64,000 bases of DNA from Helichrysum umbraculigerum (Eukaryota; Streptophyta; Magnoliopsida; Asterales; Asteraceae): assembly GCA_949592205.1 (NCBI GenBank), contig CATIUR010000005.1, forward strand, positions 27,607,679 to 27,671,678, given 5' to 3'. Below are positions 48,273-58,757 of this stretch, in pieces (within the stretch, counting starts at the first letter, position 1; each line of letters opens with the position of its first letter). The notes under the pieces are model-generated. The model had not been told where the DNA came from. It made no database searches and saw only the letters and a program-made list of their open reading frames with translations. Both the position numbers and the translations under genes were made by a program.

Positions 48273-48630
48273 TACTTTCAATGAATGTTTTACTAAATGC
48301 AAGGAAACATGTGCATAAAAAGTGATACTGTAAGCATAAAGAGTTGTACTTTTCCGTGAATTTAGTAAAAACTTTCTTGCATTTATCAACTCCCAAATCA
48401 AAGTTAGGCTTTTTAAGGAAAAACGATGTTTGGAGCAATTTTTTTTTATTGAATTCGTAGAACATTAGTAATACAAACATAATTGAACAATAACTTAAAC
48501 AATAGTCTTCTAAGTCTTCTTAAAAATATTATCGAATAGAAAAAAGTCTTCAAAGTCTTCATAATTTTTATAATCTTCAACTTGTATTAATCTTCAAGTC
48601 TTCAAACATCTTCAAACATCTTCAAAGTCT

Positions 48631-50741
48631 TCAAAAGTCAAAATCTTCTTCAGAGTTAGCCTCGCGCGAAGCTTGATCAAGAGCAATTTCTTCGTCGGAA
48701 AGTGATATTGTTACACCTTCTTCCACCTCGATATTGTGTATGTCTTCTTCGTATTTCATTTCACCTTCAAGACTCGATACATTTTGTATGCGTTCCGTGG
48801 CGTCCAAGTGATCCTTCAAGCAAATGCACATCTCTAAGGAGGCCGGTGTGAGTCTTGTTCTTCGTATAGATAATACCCTGCCACTAAGAGAAAAAGCGGA
48901 TTCTGAAGCTACCGTAGAAGCTTGGACGGTTAGTAAATCTCGGGCCATGATGGCTAGAACGGGAAATTGAGATTCCCTCTCTTTCCACCAAGCCAAAATA
49001 TCAAATTGTTCGAATTCATTGGGTAGAATAGTGGCCAAAAAAACCGTAGTCGTATATCTCCCATATTCGTTAGTGGTATTTTGGTTACCATCACCCCTTG
49101 CCCGTTTATGGTTTTCTTGTCTTAAACTATTATAAAAGCTTAGCATTGGATTGCAAGAAGAAGATGAAGAAAACATTGGGTTAGCCGTACTACCGGACAC
49201 TTGTGTGGTTGAACTATATTTTTGAAAATATACGCCAAATAAATCTCCCAAATATGGTTTAAAATCCGTTTTTGCATTATGTGAAAACAATGGGTTGGCC
49301 TCATTCAAATCCAAATTGTGACAAATGTTATCGATAAGCATTTCCACCCCGGTAACGTTCAAACAAGGGTTCATTGCGGCGGAACAAGTAATTACCGGTG
49401 GTATTTCTTGAAAATATTTTTTTAGTTTTTCTTTCATGGAGCCACCATTTCTTCAAATAAAGGACCTTCATACATGTAGTCGTTTAATTTTGTAGTCATT
49501 AACCAAATTTGATTAAGCACCAAATGACTAGTTGGATAATAAACACCCGATAATAAAGTAGTCGCGGTTTTGAAAAGTTTGAGCAATTCGACCATCTTTT
49601 TAATATACTCCCAATATGCGATTGGAAATGGTATTGCAAGACCTTTTGTAACAAGATAATCATGAAAAACTTGTAAAGTATCGCGTTGGCGTAAACCACA
49701 TACAAACATATGGTAGGTCGAATTCCATCTAACGGGCATGTCCCAATTAGGTGTTAAAAAAATAGAATTCGTATCCTTGCACAATTTCATATAAGATTTG
49801 TATCTAGCTTTACCCTTTTGAAAAACGTCTTGCAACATAGATTTAAACCTCGTTTTTACTTCGTCTACATCTTCAACCGCTAGTCCGGCTTGCACAACCA
49901 AGTTAATGATGTGTGCAACTCATCGACTATGATAAAAAATGCCCTTCAATGGTGGTGCGTATTTTAGTATTAATTTTGAAACGGCAAGTGTATTATTACT
50001 AGCGTTGTCAAAAGAGATTGAAAAAACCTTTTCATCCAATTTAAACATTTTAATCACACTTCGTAACATGTAAAATAAGTTTTGACCCGTGTGAGGATAC
50101 TCAAAGTCTTCAAAAGCAATGGTACGTTTCATCATTTGCCAAGTTGCGGGATCAACCCAATGTGCGGTTACACAAAGTTACGAACCGGGCAAACCATGAG
50201 GAGCCGACCAAACATCGGTTGTTAATGATACACATGTATTTAAATTTTCAAAACCGATTTTTAGTTGTTTTTTAGCTTCTTTCCACAATTTAAGGGCATC
50301 GCGTTTAAGAGTAGTACGACTTACATTGTTATATCGCGGTTGAAGAGTGGTTTGAATCACCCTAGTAAGCCGAGGGTTGTCGAAGTGGTTGAAAGGCAAA
50401 GCTTCTTGAATCACATAACCCGCAAAAGCTTGTCGACACCGTTCCACATCGTATGTAAATATACAACCATCTCGTGCCATTGAAGATTGACCACTTGCTT
50501 CCGGTTTACCTTTGAGTGCCTCACAATGCTTTTCGGTATGATTTTTCAACGTTGTGTTGGAGTATGGTTTGAAGAATTTCCGACAACGTTTACAATGAGC
50601 TTTTGTCGTACCATCCGACAACAACACTTTGTCGAAACCACCCCAAATCTCCGGATTTCTTTTGTTGGGCAATTGTTTCATAATCGTTGGTGCATTTGAA
50701 GAACCAACACCATGTGAAGCCGAAGAAGATTGAGTTGCCAT
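48631..50741 (-). pseudogene. hAT (Ac/RICESLEEPER-like) transposase, disrupted
   Basis: Starting at 50741, the N-terminus carries a BED zinc finger (AHCKRCRKFF ... TLKNHTEKHC) after a Ser-rich leader. The middle region has LTTDVWSAP and the AHIINLVVQAG segment of the RNase H-like core. The C-terminus (ending 48631) has the hAT dimerisation region (FDILAWWKERESQFPVLA, TVASESAFSLSGRVL). Three lesions are visible: an in-frame TAA at 50178-50180, an in-frame TGA at 49920-49922 where family members have a Cys codon, and a frame shift at 49434-49437 where two frames overlap by ATGA. All other sequence remains collinear, so inactivation is fairly recent. No intron is needed. Confidence 0.9.
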
Positions 50742-51302
50742 GAGAATATAGTTTGCGTTTTTGAGTTTTTTGAGTTTTTGTAGATATGTATGAGTGTTTG
50801 GAAGTTGTGAATGAACCTAAACTCAAGCTTTGTATTTATAGTGATTTGGGATGGCAAAAATGTAAAAAAAAACATAAAAAACGGCTATAAAGCGGTTACA
50901 AACGGCTAGAAACTTCAAAAAAAAAAAAAACCGGTTTTAAAACCGGTTTTACAAACCGATTCCGGATAAACCGGTTCCAACCCGGTTTTAACGGCTAAAA
51001 AGGGAAACCGGTTTCAAACCGGCGGGTAGGGGAAAAACCGAACCGGTTTTGGTCAAAACCGGTTTTGACCGGTTCGGGTTCGGGTTCATTTCGGGTCGGG
51101 TCGGGGAAACCGGTTTGGATGTGCACCCCTAGTTAGAGTGTTAGATGATATGAAATGGTAACAAGGGATGAAACATTGTCTAGTGAGTAAATAGTAAGAT
51201 GATAATGACAGCTCTTAGAGGTGTCAATAAGCTACAATGAACATGATGTATCAAGTTGTGATATGTAACATTCAAATGTTTTTTGATGGTTATCGTTCCA
51301 CT

Positions 51303-52417
51303 CAGGAGAGGCTCAAGGTTCAATGAGGCCTAAAGCAAACTTAAAATATGAGGCCTTATCGATTTTGTATAATTACTATTTTGTATAATTACTATTTTGT
51401 ATACAAATTCGACAAAAATTGTTCGATATAGTACGCATAATCTATTTTCTAAATTTTTAATAAAGCAAATGTTAACCATTCCGTTGTAATATAGTATGTC
51501 AAATTTAATAGTTTGCTACTTATTGCGTTTTGATAGAAAAAATTCTTAAAATAAACCAAAACAATTGTATTTCAAGATGATCATCTTCAATTTTTTACTT
51601 ATATAATACTATGTATAAAAGATTGAAATGAGATCAAGCTATTGACCAATAATAAACTTGGAGATCTACATTTTATTGGTCTTAATTTATAACTTTATAT
51701 GAAGGTATTATCGAAGTTTTTTAGCTAGAAATAGAAAATACAATAATATCTCACATATTTTGTCCTATAACATACTAACACCTTACTAATTTTAATTTAT
51801 ATTGATTTCATGTATGTCATGTTTACTTCTAAAAAGAATTACGTGATATAATTAATGCTCAATTTTATGTGAAATTTGAAGACCACATATACTTATTAGA
51901 TCATTGTATTAGTTATGTCTCACTATGCAATTCAAAATAATTCATCCATTATGTTTGAAATAATTAATTGCGCTGGTTATTAGAGTAATAATACAATAAC
52001 TGATAACGCGAGAAAAAAATGCATAGGAAATCTAATCGTGAAAGCATAATGACGCAGAGAAAATTAAAAAGACGATAGCGAATGTAAAAACTAAGATCGA
52101 AACTAAAAACAAAGAGAAATAGAACTATGAAACCTTTTTATCAAAATCACTTGGAACTAAGTGATAAACAATGATCTAATTATTTTTTCCCCACATAAAA
52201 ATAATCATATTATCTTATGACTTAAACTATTTGAGGCCTTATAATGTTGTTTTTTCACATAAAGTGACAAAATATCTTAAAAACTTATATTCTTTGAGGC
52301 CTTATATGTTCAAAAATTGTTAAAGATTAATGTCGTTATCCTATATCTAATACACAATATAAAAAATTGGGGGCCTAAAGCGGTAGCTTCACTGGCTTTA
52401 CCCTTGAGCCACCCCTG
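51303..52417. mobile_element. Non-autonomous hAT element with CAGG ends
   Basis: 1115 bp. The ends CAGGAGAGGCTCAAGG and (inverted) CAGGGGTGGCTCAAGGG, perfect 8-bp TSD GTTCCACT (51295-51302 and 52418-52425). AGGCCTTAT/GAGGCCTTA words recur internally; otherwise AT-rich and noncoding. The end type differs from the TAGGG hATs in this window, so it belongs to another hAT lineage. Confidence 0.92.
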
Positions 52418-52425
52418 GTTCCACT

Positions 52426-53196
52426 AGTACTAATCCCGATAAACTAGTTATTAGTGCAAATTATACTTCGTAAACACTAAAACTTGCATCACTCATTTAG
52501 ACCCGTCCCAACGGGACTTCAGTTCATTCGTCAGTTCAGAAAACAAAACCCGATGTCGATGGCACCATGGCATCGGTCGGCGTCGGTTTTTGCCTCCGTT
52601 TGTTTTTCGACGGGCGTTGGCGAGAAGGGGTGAGCTACATGATTTTTTTTTTTTATTTATTTGTTTAGTGTGTAGAAAATAAAGGTATATTGGTAAATAT
52701 GGGGTCCACATGAAACTGGAGTGGTGTTACTGTTGGCAGTGAAATGTTCAGTTTATGTCAATTTTTGTGAACTGTTAAGGTGTCGCTAATGTGGCATAAA
52801 CTGAAGTATGCAGTAGGTGTTCACTGTTGGGAGTGGTCTCATTCCAAATAAAAGATCTTGTGACTCAGTATACATTTACAAACAGTATAGGTATATACAT
52901 TTTCGAGCAGTAAAGGTCCGAAAATGACATCATGCAATAATAATGAACATGACATGCTCTATGTTCCAAGCTACAGAACAAGACATCAGATCACACCACA
53001 TAGAATAAAACGACATAAACTATAACTTATAAATAAACCTGAAGTTCAATTAAACTAGTGGTAAATGAAGGAAAATGATTGGTGAACCTAATTTTGTAGG
53101 CCTAAATGTTAGCCTAAACTATTTTTTTATTTTGTTCCACTTGGCGATTATTTGATTTGTAGTACATTTTACCGCAACTCTAGAGTTGTAGTTTTG
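52426..53196. other. Probable decayed DNA-transposon remnants
   Basis: A GC-rich island at 52540-52640 contains GCATCGGTCGGCGTCGG. The word ACTGTTGGGAGTGGTCTC at ~52824-52841 resembles ends of PIF/Harbinger elements. No TIR pair was confirmed; no gene was seen. Confidence 0.35.
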
Positions 53197-53364
53197 TCAT
53201 ATGGTTTCCCAAAAACTTTGTTGCGTTGGTGAAGTTCCAATCGGATTGTTTTGGGAAGCCTTCTCCCACTCTTTGATCAAGACGTTGACCTCGTTCTCGG
53301 TCCATGGCACGGATGTTGGTGTTTGGGAATGATTTTGGGAAGAATTGTTGGGATATTGTGACAT
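53197..53364 (-). pseudogene. N-terminal fragment of a PIF/Harbinger Myb-like accessory protein
   Basis: A 55-codon frame from an ATG at 53364 to a TGA at 53197-53199. It encodes a Gln/Ser-rich start (MSQYPNNSSQ) followed by VPWTENEVNVLIKEWEKASQ, the first helix of a Myb/SANT-like domain, and QQSFWETI. That pattern (Trp-x-x-x-Glu, then Trp) is what Harbinger accessory Myb-like proteins show. The downstream rest of the domain is missing. A GC-rich GTCGGTTCGTCGG region at 53640-53700 may belong to the same old element. Confidence 0.5.
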
Positions 53365-53971
53365 TTTTGTGTGTATATTGTGTGTGAATTATGTGTAAAA
53401 AAGTGTAAGAGTTGTGTGTAAAAAATTGTAAGAGTAGTGTGTATATTTATAGTGTAAATTGGGATATATATAATAATTAAATAAATATTTTTTTTAAAAA
53501 AAAAAGGGATACAGCCGTTTGGGTTTAAATTTTATTTTATTTTAACGGTTAAAAGGAAAAAAATAAAAATAAATCAGGTGGGGCCCACCTCCACCCTCAC
53601 CATTTCTTCGGCTAGCCGATGAAACCCCAACCGACGAAGCCGTGCCAACGGCGTCGGTTCGTCGGGGCTCGTCGGTTCCCAACCGAACAAACCGATGACG
53701 GCAGTCTAATTAGGTCTATCTAACATTACTCGTCAGTGAAATCTTAAGCAAACCCCAAACCTACGGCTAACCGAAGTACTGGCCATGTGATTCTTGTGAA
53801 CTTCTTTCCATGGCCTAAACATGTAACCCTTTCCAAGGTCGAGCTAGGTTATTTTGTCTGAGACATTATATCTTTTCCTATCATTTTGAGGTGGCAAAAG
53901 GTTTAAACTCTCACTTATAATCTTAATTTTATTCGTCGTAATTTCAGATTTTTTTGAGAGGCGCCCCCATC

Positions 53972-54783
53972 TAGGGTGTAAATGAGTTGAGACTGTTCGT
54001 GAGCTATTCGAGCTTGTCTCGTTAAAAGCTCGATTCGAGCAGAGCCTAAACGAGCTCGAGCCCGAGCTTGACCATAGTTTGGAGCTCGTTTAATAAACGA
54101 GCTTGAGTTTCTTATATCGAGCTCGAATAAGCTTGTGAGCCTAAACTTTTTTTTCATTTATATACATTAATATTTTTATATGATAATATAATATATAATT
54201 ATATGGGTTAATTGTTTCGTTATGTATTTAACTTTACCTCTTTTACTATTGTATGCAACCAACTTTCAAACGTTCTATTGTATGTATCGAACTTTTCAAA
54301 AATGTCTATTGTATGTATTGGATGACTTTTTTGCTGACGTGGCACCGGTTATGCTGACGTGGCGCTGATTTGTCATCCTATGTGGCGCTGACGTGGCGCT
54401 GATTTGTCAGCGCCACATTCATCCAATACATACAATAGACATTTTTGAAAAGTTCGATACATACAATAGAACGTTTGAAAGTTGGTTGCATACAATAGTA
54501 AAAGAGGTAAAGTTAAATACATAACGAAACAATTAACCCTAATTATAATATACTACTAATCTACCTATATAATACTTATTATAATAACGATTAATTGTAT
54601 TATATATAGCTAAAAATTAGACAAAAAATTAAATAACCTCGAGCTTGTATAATATTAAACGAGTCAAGCTCGAGCTTTATATATTCGGCTCGAAACGAGC
54701 CGAGCTTGAGATTAGTGAATTTTAAACGATCCGAGCTCGACCCTAGACGAGTTCGAGTTCGGCTCGACTCGTTTACAACCCTT
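53972..54783. mobile_element. Decayed hAT element (GAGCTCGAG-rich) with an inserted Mutator MITE
   Basis: The ends TAGGGTGTAAATGAG and CTCGTTTACAACCCTT mirror each other, and the flanks CCCCCATC/CCCCTGTC agree at 6 of 8. Subterminal GAGCTCGAGC words on both sides match the family at 29538. It is split by 54205-54539. Confidence 0.7.
54205..54539. mobile_element. Mutator-type MITE, 335 bp
   Basis: Inverted ends GGGTTAATTGTTTCGTTATG with arms of ~115 bp (TTTTACTATTGTATGCAACC, AATGTCTATTGTATGTATTG). The 9-bp flanks TAATTATAT/TAATTATAA match at 8 of 9. The loop carries three TGACGTGGC copies (54336-54343, 54356-54363, 54390-54397) and CAGCGCCAC. Confidence 0.88.
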
Positions 54784-55521
54784 CCCCTGTCCCCGAATCC
54801 CTTACCCTTTCCGTTGCTAATTGTGAGGAAGGCAAGTGAAGTGAGACGTACAAAAAGAGTCGGCTTAACGTTGGATCGTTCACATTCATTTAAGTACGTT
54901 GGATTTTTCATTTATCAATGCTACTGAAACAGTGAAACTCAAAGCTCGACGTAGTTGACTTGGGTAAAAAAAAAAACAAACTAAAAGACCATGATATGAT
55001 GTTCGATAGTTGATAGTATAAAACAACTTTATTTAAAAGTGTATACGTACATAATTTCTTAAAGGGGGTTGTTGATGGACCATGGTCGAAGCTTTACTAT
55101 ACAATTGGGTCCAAATATCTATTTTTAGACTATGTCCACAATTTGACAGCCTGTGAAAATCTTGGACCGCAATTTTCTTTGTCCACTTCATAGTTCATAC
55201 CCAAAATCATTGTTTTCAAGTTTATTTATATTTATATTATATCTATCACATACAGTATTTTCTTAACCCACAAAAAAAATTATATCCGACTAATATAAAC
55301 TTACAGTCTTACAAGCTACTATATAAATTACTTTCACATTTAAATGTTGTCCTTAATAATAGGTTACGGATGTAGACTTTAATAAAAGGAAATTGAAAAT
55401 TTTGCACTTCCTTTTATTTTAAATTTTTTACTGCAAAGACTCACTTTATATTATTATGTATGCATTTACGTATTTATAGGTTATTTCATGATATAATTTA
55501 TATATACATTGATTTTTCTGG
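54784..55521. other. Intergenic, nothing recognised
   Basis: AT-rich, no convincing coding or mobile structure. Confidence 0.45.
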
Positions 55522-56288
55522 GTGGGGTTCAAATGAGAATAGGAATTTGTGTGAGAATGAGGGAACCAATGATATTGTGCCATGTGTACAAAGAGAATGC
55601 TCCACATGTACAAAACCTATTTACCCCCAACATCAATTATCTCACAAACGGCAAATCGAAATATTATAAAAATTGCACCATTAAATTCAGCGTTTTATCC
55701 TCCTCGATTTGCCGTCACTCAAGGCATACTTTTGACAATTTTTTTTTTTTCCATTTTTTGGTGGGTTTTACAAATTAGTAACACATGTGTTAGTGTTGCG
55801 TTTAGGGTTTAGGGTTTGGGGTTTAGGGTTTATGGTTTGAGGTTTGGATTTCGGGGAAAAACCCCAAACCACAAACCCTAAACCCTAACCCATAAACCCC
55901 GAACCCTAAACCCTAAACGCTTTACAAAACTCTAAACCCTAAATCATACTAAACCATAAACCTTAAACCCTACTAAACCCTAAACCCTACTAAACCCTAA
56001 CCTAACCCTAAACCCTAACCTTAACCACAAATTAAATGTATAACCAATCACTAACACATGTGTTACTAATTTGTAAAACCCACCAAAAAATGGAAGAAAA
56101 AAAAGTTGTCGAAAGTATGCCTTGAGGGACGGCAAATCGAAGAGGAGAAAACGTTGAATTTTATGGTGCAATTTTCATGATTTTTCGACTTACCGTTTGT
56201 GAGATATTTAATTTTTAAAAATGTGAAGGAAAAAGAATAAAGTGACACATGACATAAATCTGTTGATTTCCTCATTCTCATTCAAAGT
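55522..56288. mobile_element. Inverted-repeat element with telomere-like core (copy 2)
   Basis: It shares arm sequence with 44397-45235 (GGTTCAAATGAG, AGGGAACCAATGATATTGTG, ATCAATTATCTCACAAAC, CTCAAGGCATACTTT) and the same core type. Here the TTTAGGG strand is short (55798-55850) and the CCCTAAA strand long (55860-56030), so the core is in the opposite orientation. The right arm is more decayed. It ends ~270 bp before the SLX9-like start codon. Confidence 0.72.
55798..56030 (-). repeat. Interstitial telomere-like repeats
   Basis: Degenerate TTTAGGG units for ~50 bp, a GGGGAAAAACCCC hairpin centre (~55853-55866), then ~165 bp of CCCTAAA variants, enclosed in mobile-element arms. Confidence 0.83.
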
Positions 56289-56419
56289 TGGTATACTCGT
56301 TTGATCCTTACTCTCATTTTTATTTCCTAATATTATTGACAAATTGATTATTACAACTTTCAAACATATTTCTCAAAAATACATAAATCGGTAAGAATGG
56401 TTTATTGTCCATGTTGGTT

Positions 56420-56433
56420 TGGGCTTAAGCCCA
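56420..56433 (+). promoter_or_regulatory. Palindromic double site II element of the SLX9-like gene
   Basis: TGGGCTTAAGCCCA contains two inverted TGGGCT cores, ~130 bp before the ATG. Site II (TGGGCY) motifs bound by TCP factors are typical of plant ribosomal and ribosome-biogenesis promoters. Confidence 0.7.
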
Positions 56434-56514
56434 ATTATAAGCGGACTACGTTTTGTGTAGTCTTTATTAATCAGTCAGCGCTGACGTAGTAGTCTTTCTT
56501 CTGCCTCGAAAATT

Positions 56515-56523
56515 TTAGGGTTT
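56515..56523 (+). promoter_or_regulatory. Telo-box in the SLX9-like promoter/leader
   Basis: TTAGGGTTT (complement AAACCCTAA), ~40 bp before the ATG, is the telo-box that commonly accompanies site II motifs in translation-related genes. Confidence 0.65.
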
Positions 56524-56561
56524 TCCAAAACCATTTGCTGGTCATTTCTAAATCTTCTGCA

Positions 56562-58221
56562 ATGGGAAAGACAAGCGCCCGGTACTTCCTTAAAATCCAA
56601 TCCGTTATTGTGTGATTCAATATATTTCAAATGCATTTGCAGTTTGTATTTTAAATACGTTTTTTTTTTTTTGTTCATTTAGAAAGGATGAATCCAAGCA
56701 TGCTGATCGGAAGTTTGAGAAGAAGCTCGAGTTCTATGCCAGTAAGATTGCTTCAATTTATGATTTCAATTTGTTCTGTAAATGTATTTTTGACCTGTGA
56801 TCAATTGATACTGAAAGTTAGATAATTACTTTGTTTTTTTTGCTGAACTGAATTAACAATGATGCTTATGTATTAGCAATTGCAATTTGATTTAAATTTG
56901 CTATTTTGTATGCATGCTCGTGCATTGTTTCTTCGATTGAAATTGCGAATGTGCCTAAATATATATATATTGGGACTTGATTTTGCAGAGGTTAAAGATA
57001 CAGTTGCATTAGGTGCTCAAAAGACAATCAAGAAGGTTTGTGTATGTTTTTCTTGATTAACTTCGTTTATGTTATAATAATTGTAACACAAATGAATGTC
57101 ATCCACTTGCTTGATATACAATGATGCGACTTGAGATCAAAGCTTAGTATTTTTCATGCTCACTATCTGTTTTTTTTACGATTCTCGTTTATGATGCGTA
57201 GGATTTACACTATTCTGTTGTTGAATTTCAGGAGTATTCTAAACATGATACATACACATATGCTATTTAACTTGAGGTGCCACAACCCTTTGTTAAACGA
57301 TAACGTTAAATGCAGTTTTGTGACATTATGTAGGTCGTGTGAAGTTTAAATGCAGTTTCGTAACTTTGAGTTTGGTTCTGTATACGTTCCATCAAGGAAC
57401 CACAAAATACAATAAAACATGTGTAGTGTGCAAGTATACTGTATATAAATCATGGGAAAAACTTATTTTATCTATGGTGTAGAAGAAATATGCTTCAAGT
57501 CAATTCTATATGCGCGCCAATTGCCAGATGTAATAAGACTGAATAGGTCATAGCTTCAAACAGACCACCATGCTTGCTTTGTATTCTGAGGGCAGTGATG
57601 GTGACAGATGGCACTTCTTGGTTTATAATTGGTAGTGACGCTCAACATATTTTGTATGATTGAATTTTACATATTGCTATTAGCGGACACATAATTTGGT
57701 TTTTGGCGTTAGGCAGTGTGAATTTCAGTTTAAAACAGCTGTATTGAAAGAAATTAAGGTGCTAAAATAGTTGTTATTGCGTACCAGAAGAAGAAACTAA
57801 GACCCAGACAGAAGAAATTGCAAGCATACAATCTGTCATCCCTGGCAGAGTTCCTACCCAACGTGGGGCCTTCTAAACAACCAACTCCTGCTGATTTTAA
57901 GGTTACTAGTAAATCAAGGCAAAAACTTGTGTAAGTGCTCGAAAAACTTATTATAATTCCCATGCTGTCATCTGTTTTATTTGTGACTGTCCCTAATTAG
58001 TATGTTCTTTGATCAGAATGAAAGAATCGAATCAAATGAAAACAGTTCTTAACGATCCTGTTTTTAAAGCCGATCCATTGGCAGCCTTACACCAACATTT
58101 ACAAAGCACGCAGCCTGTTTCGGATGATAAACCCCCACGCAAGAAGAGAGAAGCTATAAAGAAAGGAAAGAAGAAGAAGATGTCTAAAGCAGCAACTGGA
58201 ACTCGACCCATGGAAGAATGA
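56562..58221 (+). CDS. SLX9-like ribosome biogenesis protein
   Basis: Five exons: 56562-56581, 56683-56741, 56989-57035, 57788-57930, 58017-58221 (474 nt, 157 aa), all with GT-AG introns and consistent phase. The protein is strongly basic. The N-terminus has DRKFEKKLEFYAKVKDTV, then KKKKLRPRQKKLQAYNLSSL, SKSRQKLVMKE, and the C-terminal block DPVFKADPLAALHQHLQST typical of SLX9 (yeast Slx9 assists 20S pre-rRNA maturation and 40S export in the nucleolus). The tail is a Lys/Arg-rich nuclear-localisation-like stretch. The first ATG starts the conserved MGK. Site II and telo-box motifs upstream fit a ribosome-biogenesis regulon. Downstream, ~225 bp after the stop, lies a young retrotransposon. Confidence 0.85.
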
Positions 58222-58445
58222 TCCACAAGTGGTTATTCTCTACCCTAATTATGTCGGTTTTGTAGTTTGTTTTGGCAACATGATTATTGGTTGCTGGAAT
58301 CTTATGCAAGTAAGAAAATATCGGGTTGATGTGAGCAATGTAATTTTCAATGCCTAGTAAATATTGGGAATTGTTGAAGAAGCAGTATTTTGATCTAAAG
58401 CTTTTGTTGTTTCATATATGCTTGAAATCAAGTGAACAAGAATTC

Positions 58446-58450
58446 TAGCT
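58446..58450. other. Target-site duplication TAGCT of the Reina-like element
   Basis: TAGCT precedes the left LTR and recurs at 63767-63771 after the right LTR. Confidence 0.95.
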
Positions 58451-58746
58451 TGATGCGAGTGAGTGATTAAGACTGACTGTAAATCAGTGGTTAACCACAA
58501 ATCAATTCAATGAGGTAACCTAGGGTTTAAGAATAGGTCACGATATTGAACGATATACAATTAGAACAGAGAATACAGGTTGAGAGATAATTGAGAGTTA
58601 ACTTTTTTTTTTTATATTCCCCTATCTCAATTGAGCGTATCAGATATTTTATACAGTTGCCAATCACTAACCGACTCTCTCTAGTTTGTTACAGAATTGA
58701 CCCTTACACTTACAGAATTAACTATCTAGTCCCTGAACATACATCA
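58451..58746 (-). mobile_element. 3' LTR of the Reina-like chromovirus
   Basis: 296 bp, TGATGCGAGTG...CATACATCA on the + strand, identical to 63470-63766 apart from one T in the T-run. On the inner side is a purine tract on the - strand (GAGAAGGGGGTAT, ~58747-58759), the polypurine tract. Confidence 0.95.
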
Positions 58747-58757
58747 ATACCCCCTTC

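Larger units (their letters stand above)
47206..51131. mobile_element. Ac-like hAT transposon with broken transposase
   Basis: 3.9 kb. The ends TAGGCATGCACAAAAACCGG and (inverted) TAGGGGTGCACATCCAAACC, with 8-bp flanks GGTAGAGT (47198-47205) and GTTAGAGT (51132-51139), 7 of 8 matching. Subterminal CCGGTTT/CCCGACCCG words fill ~200 bp at each end. It contains a tandem array (47431-48272) and a transposase pseudogene on the - strand. Confidence 0.9.
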
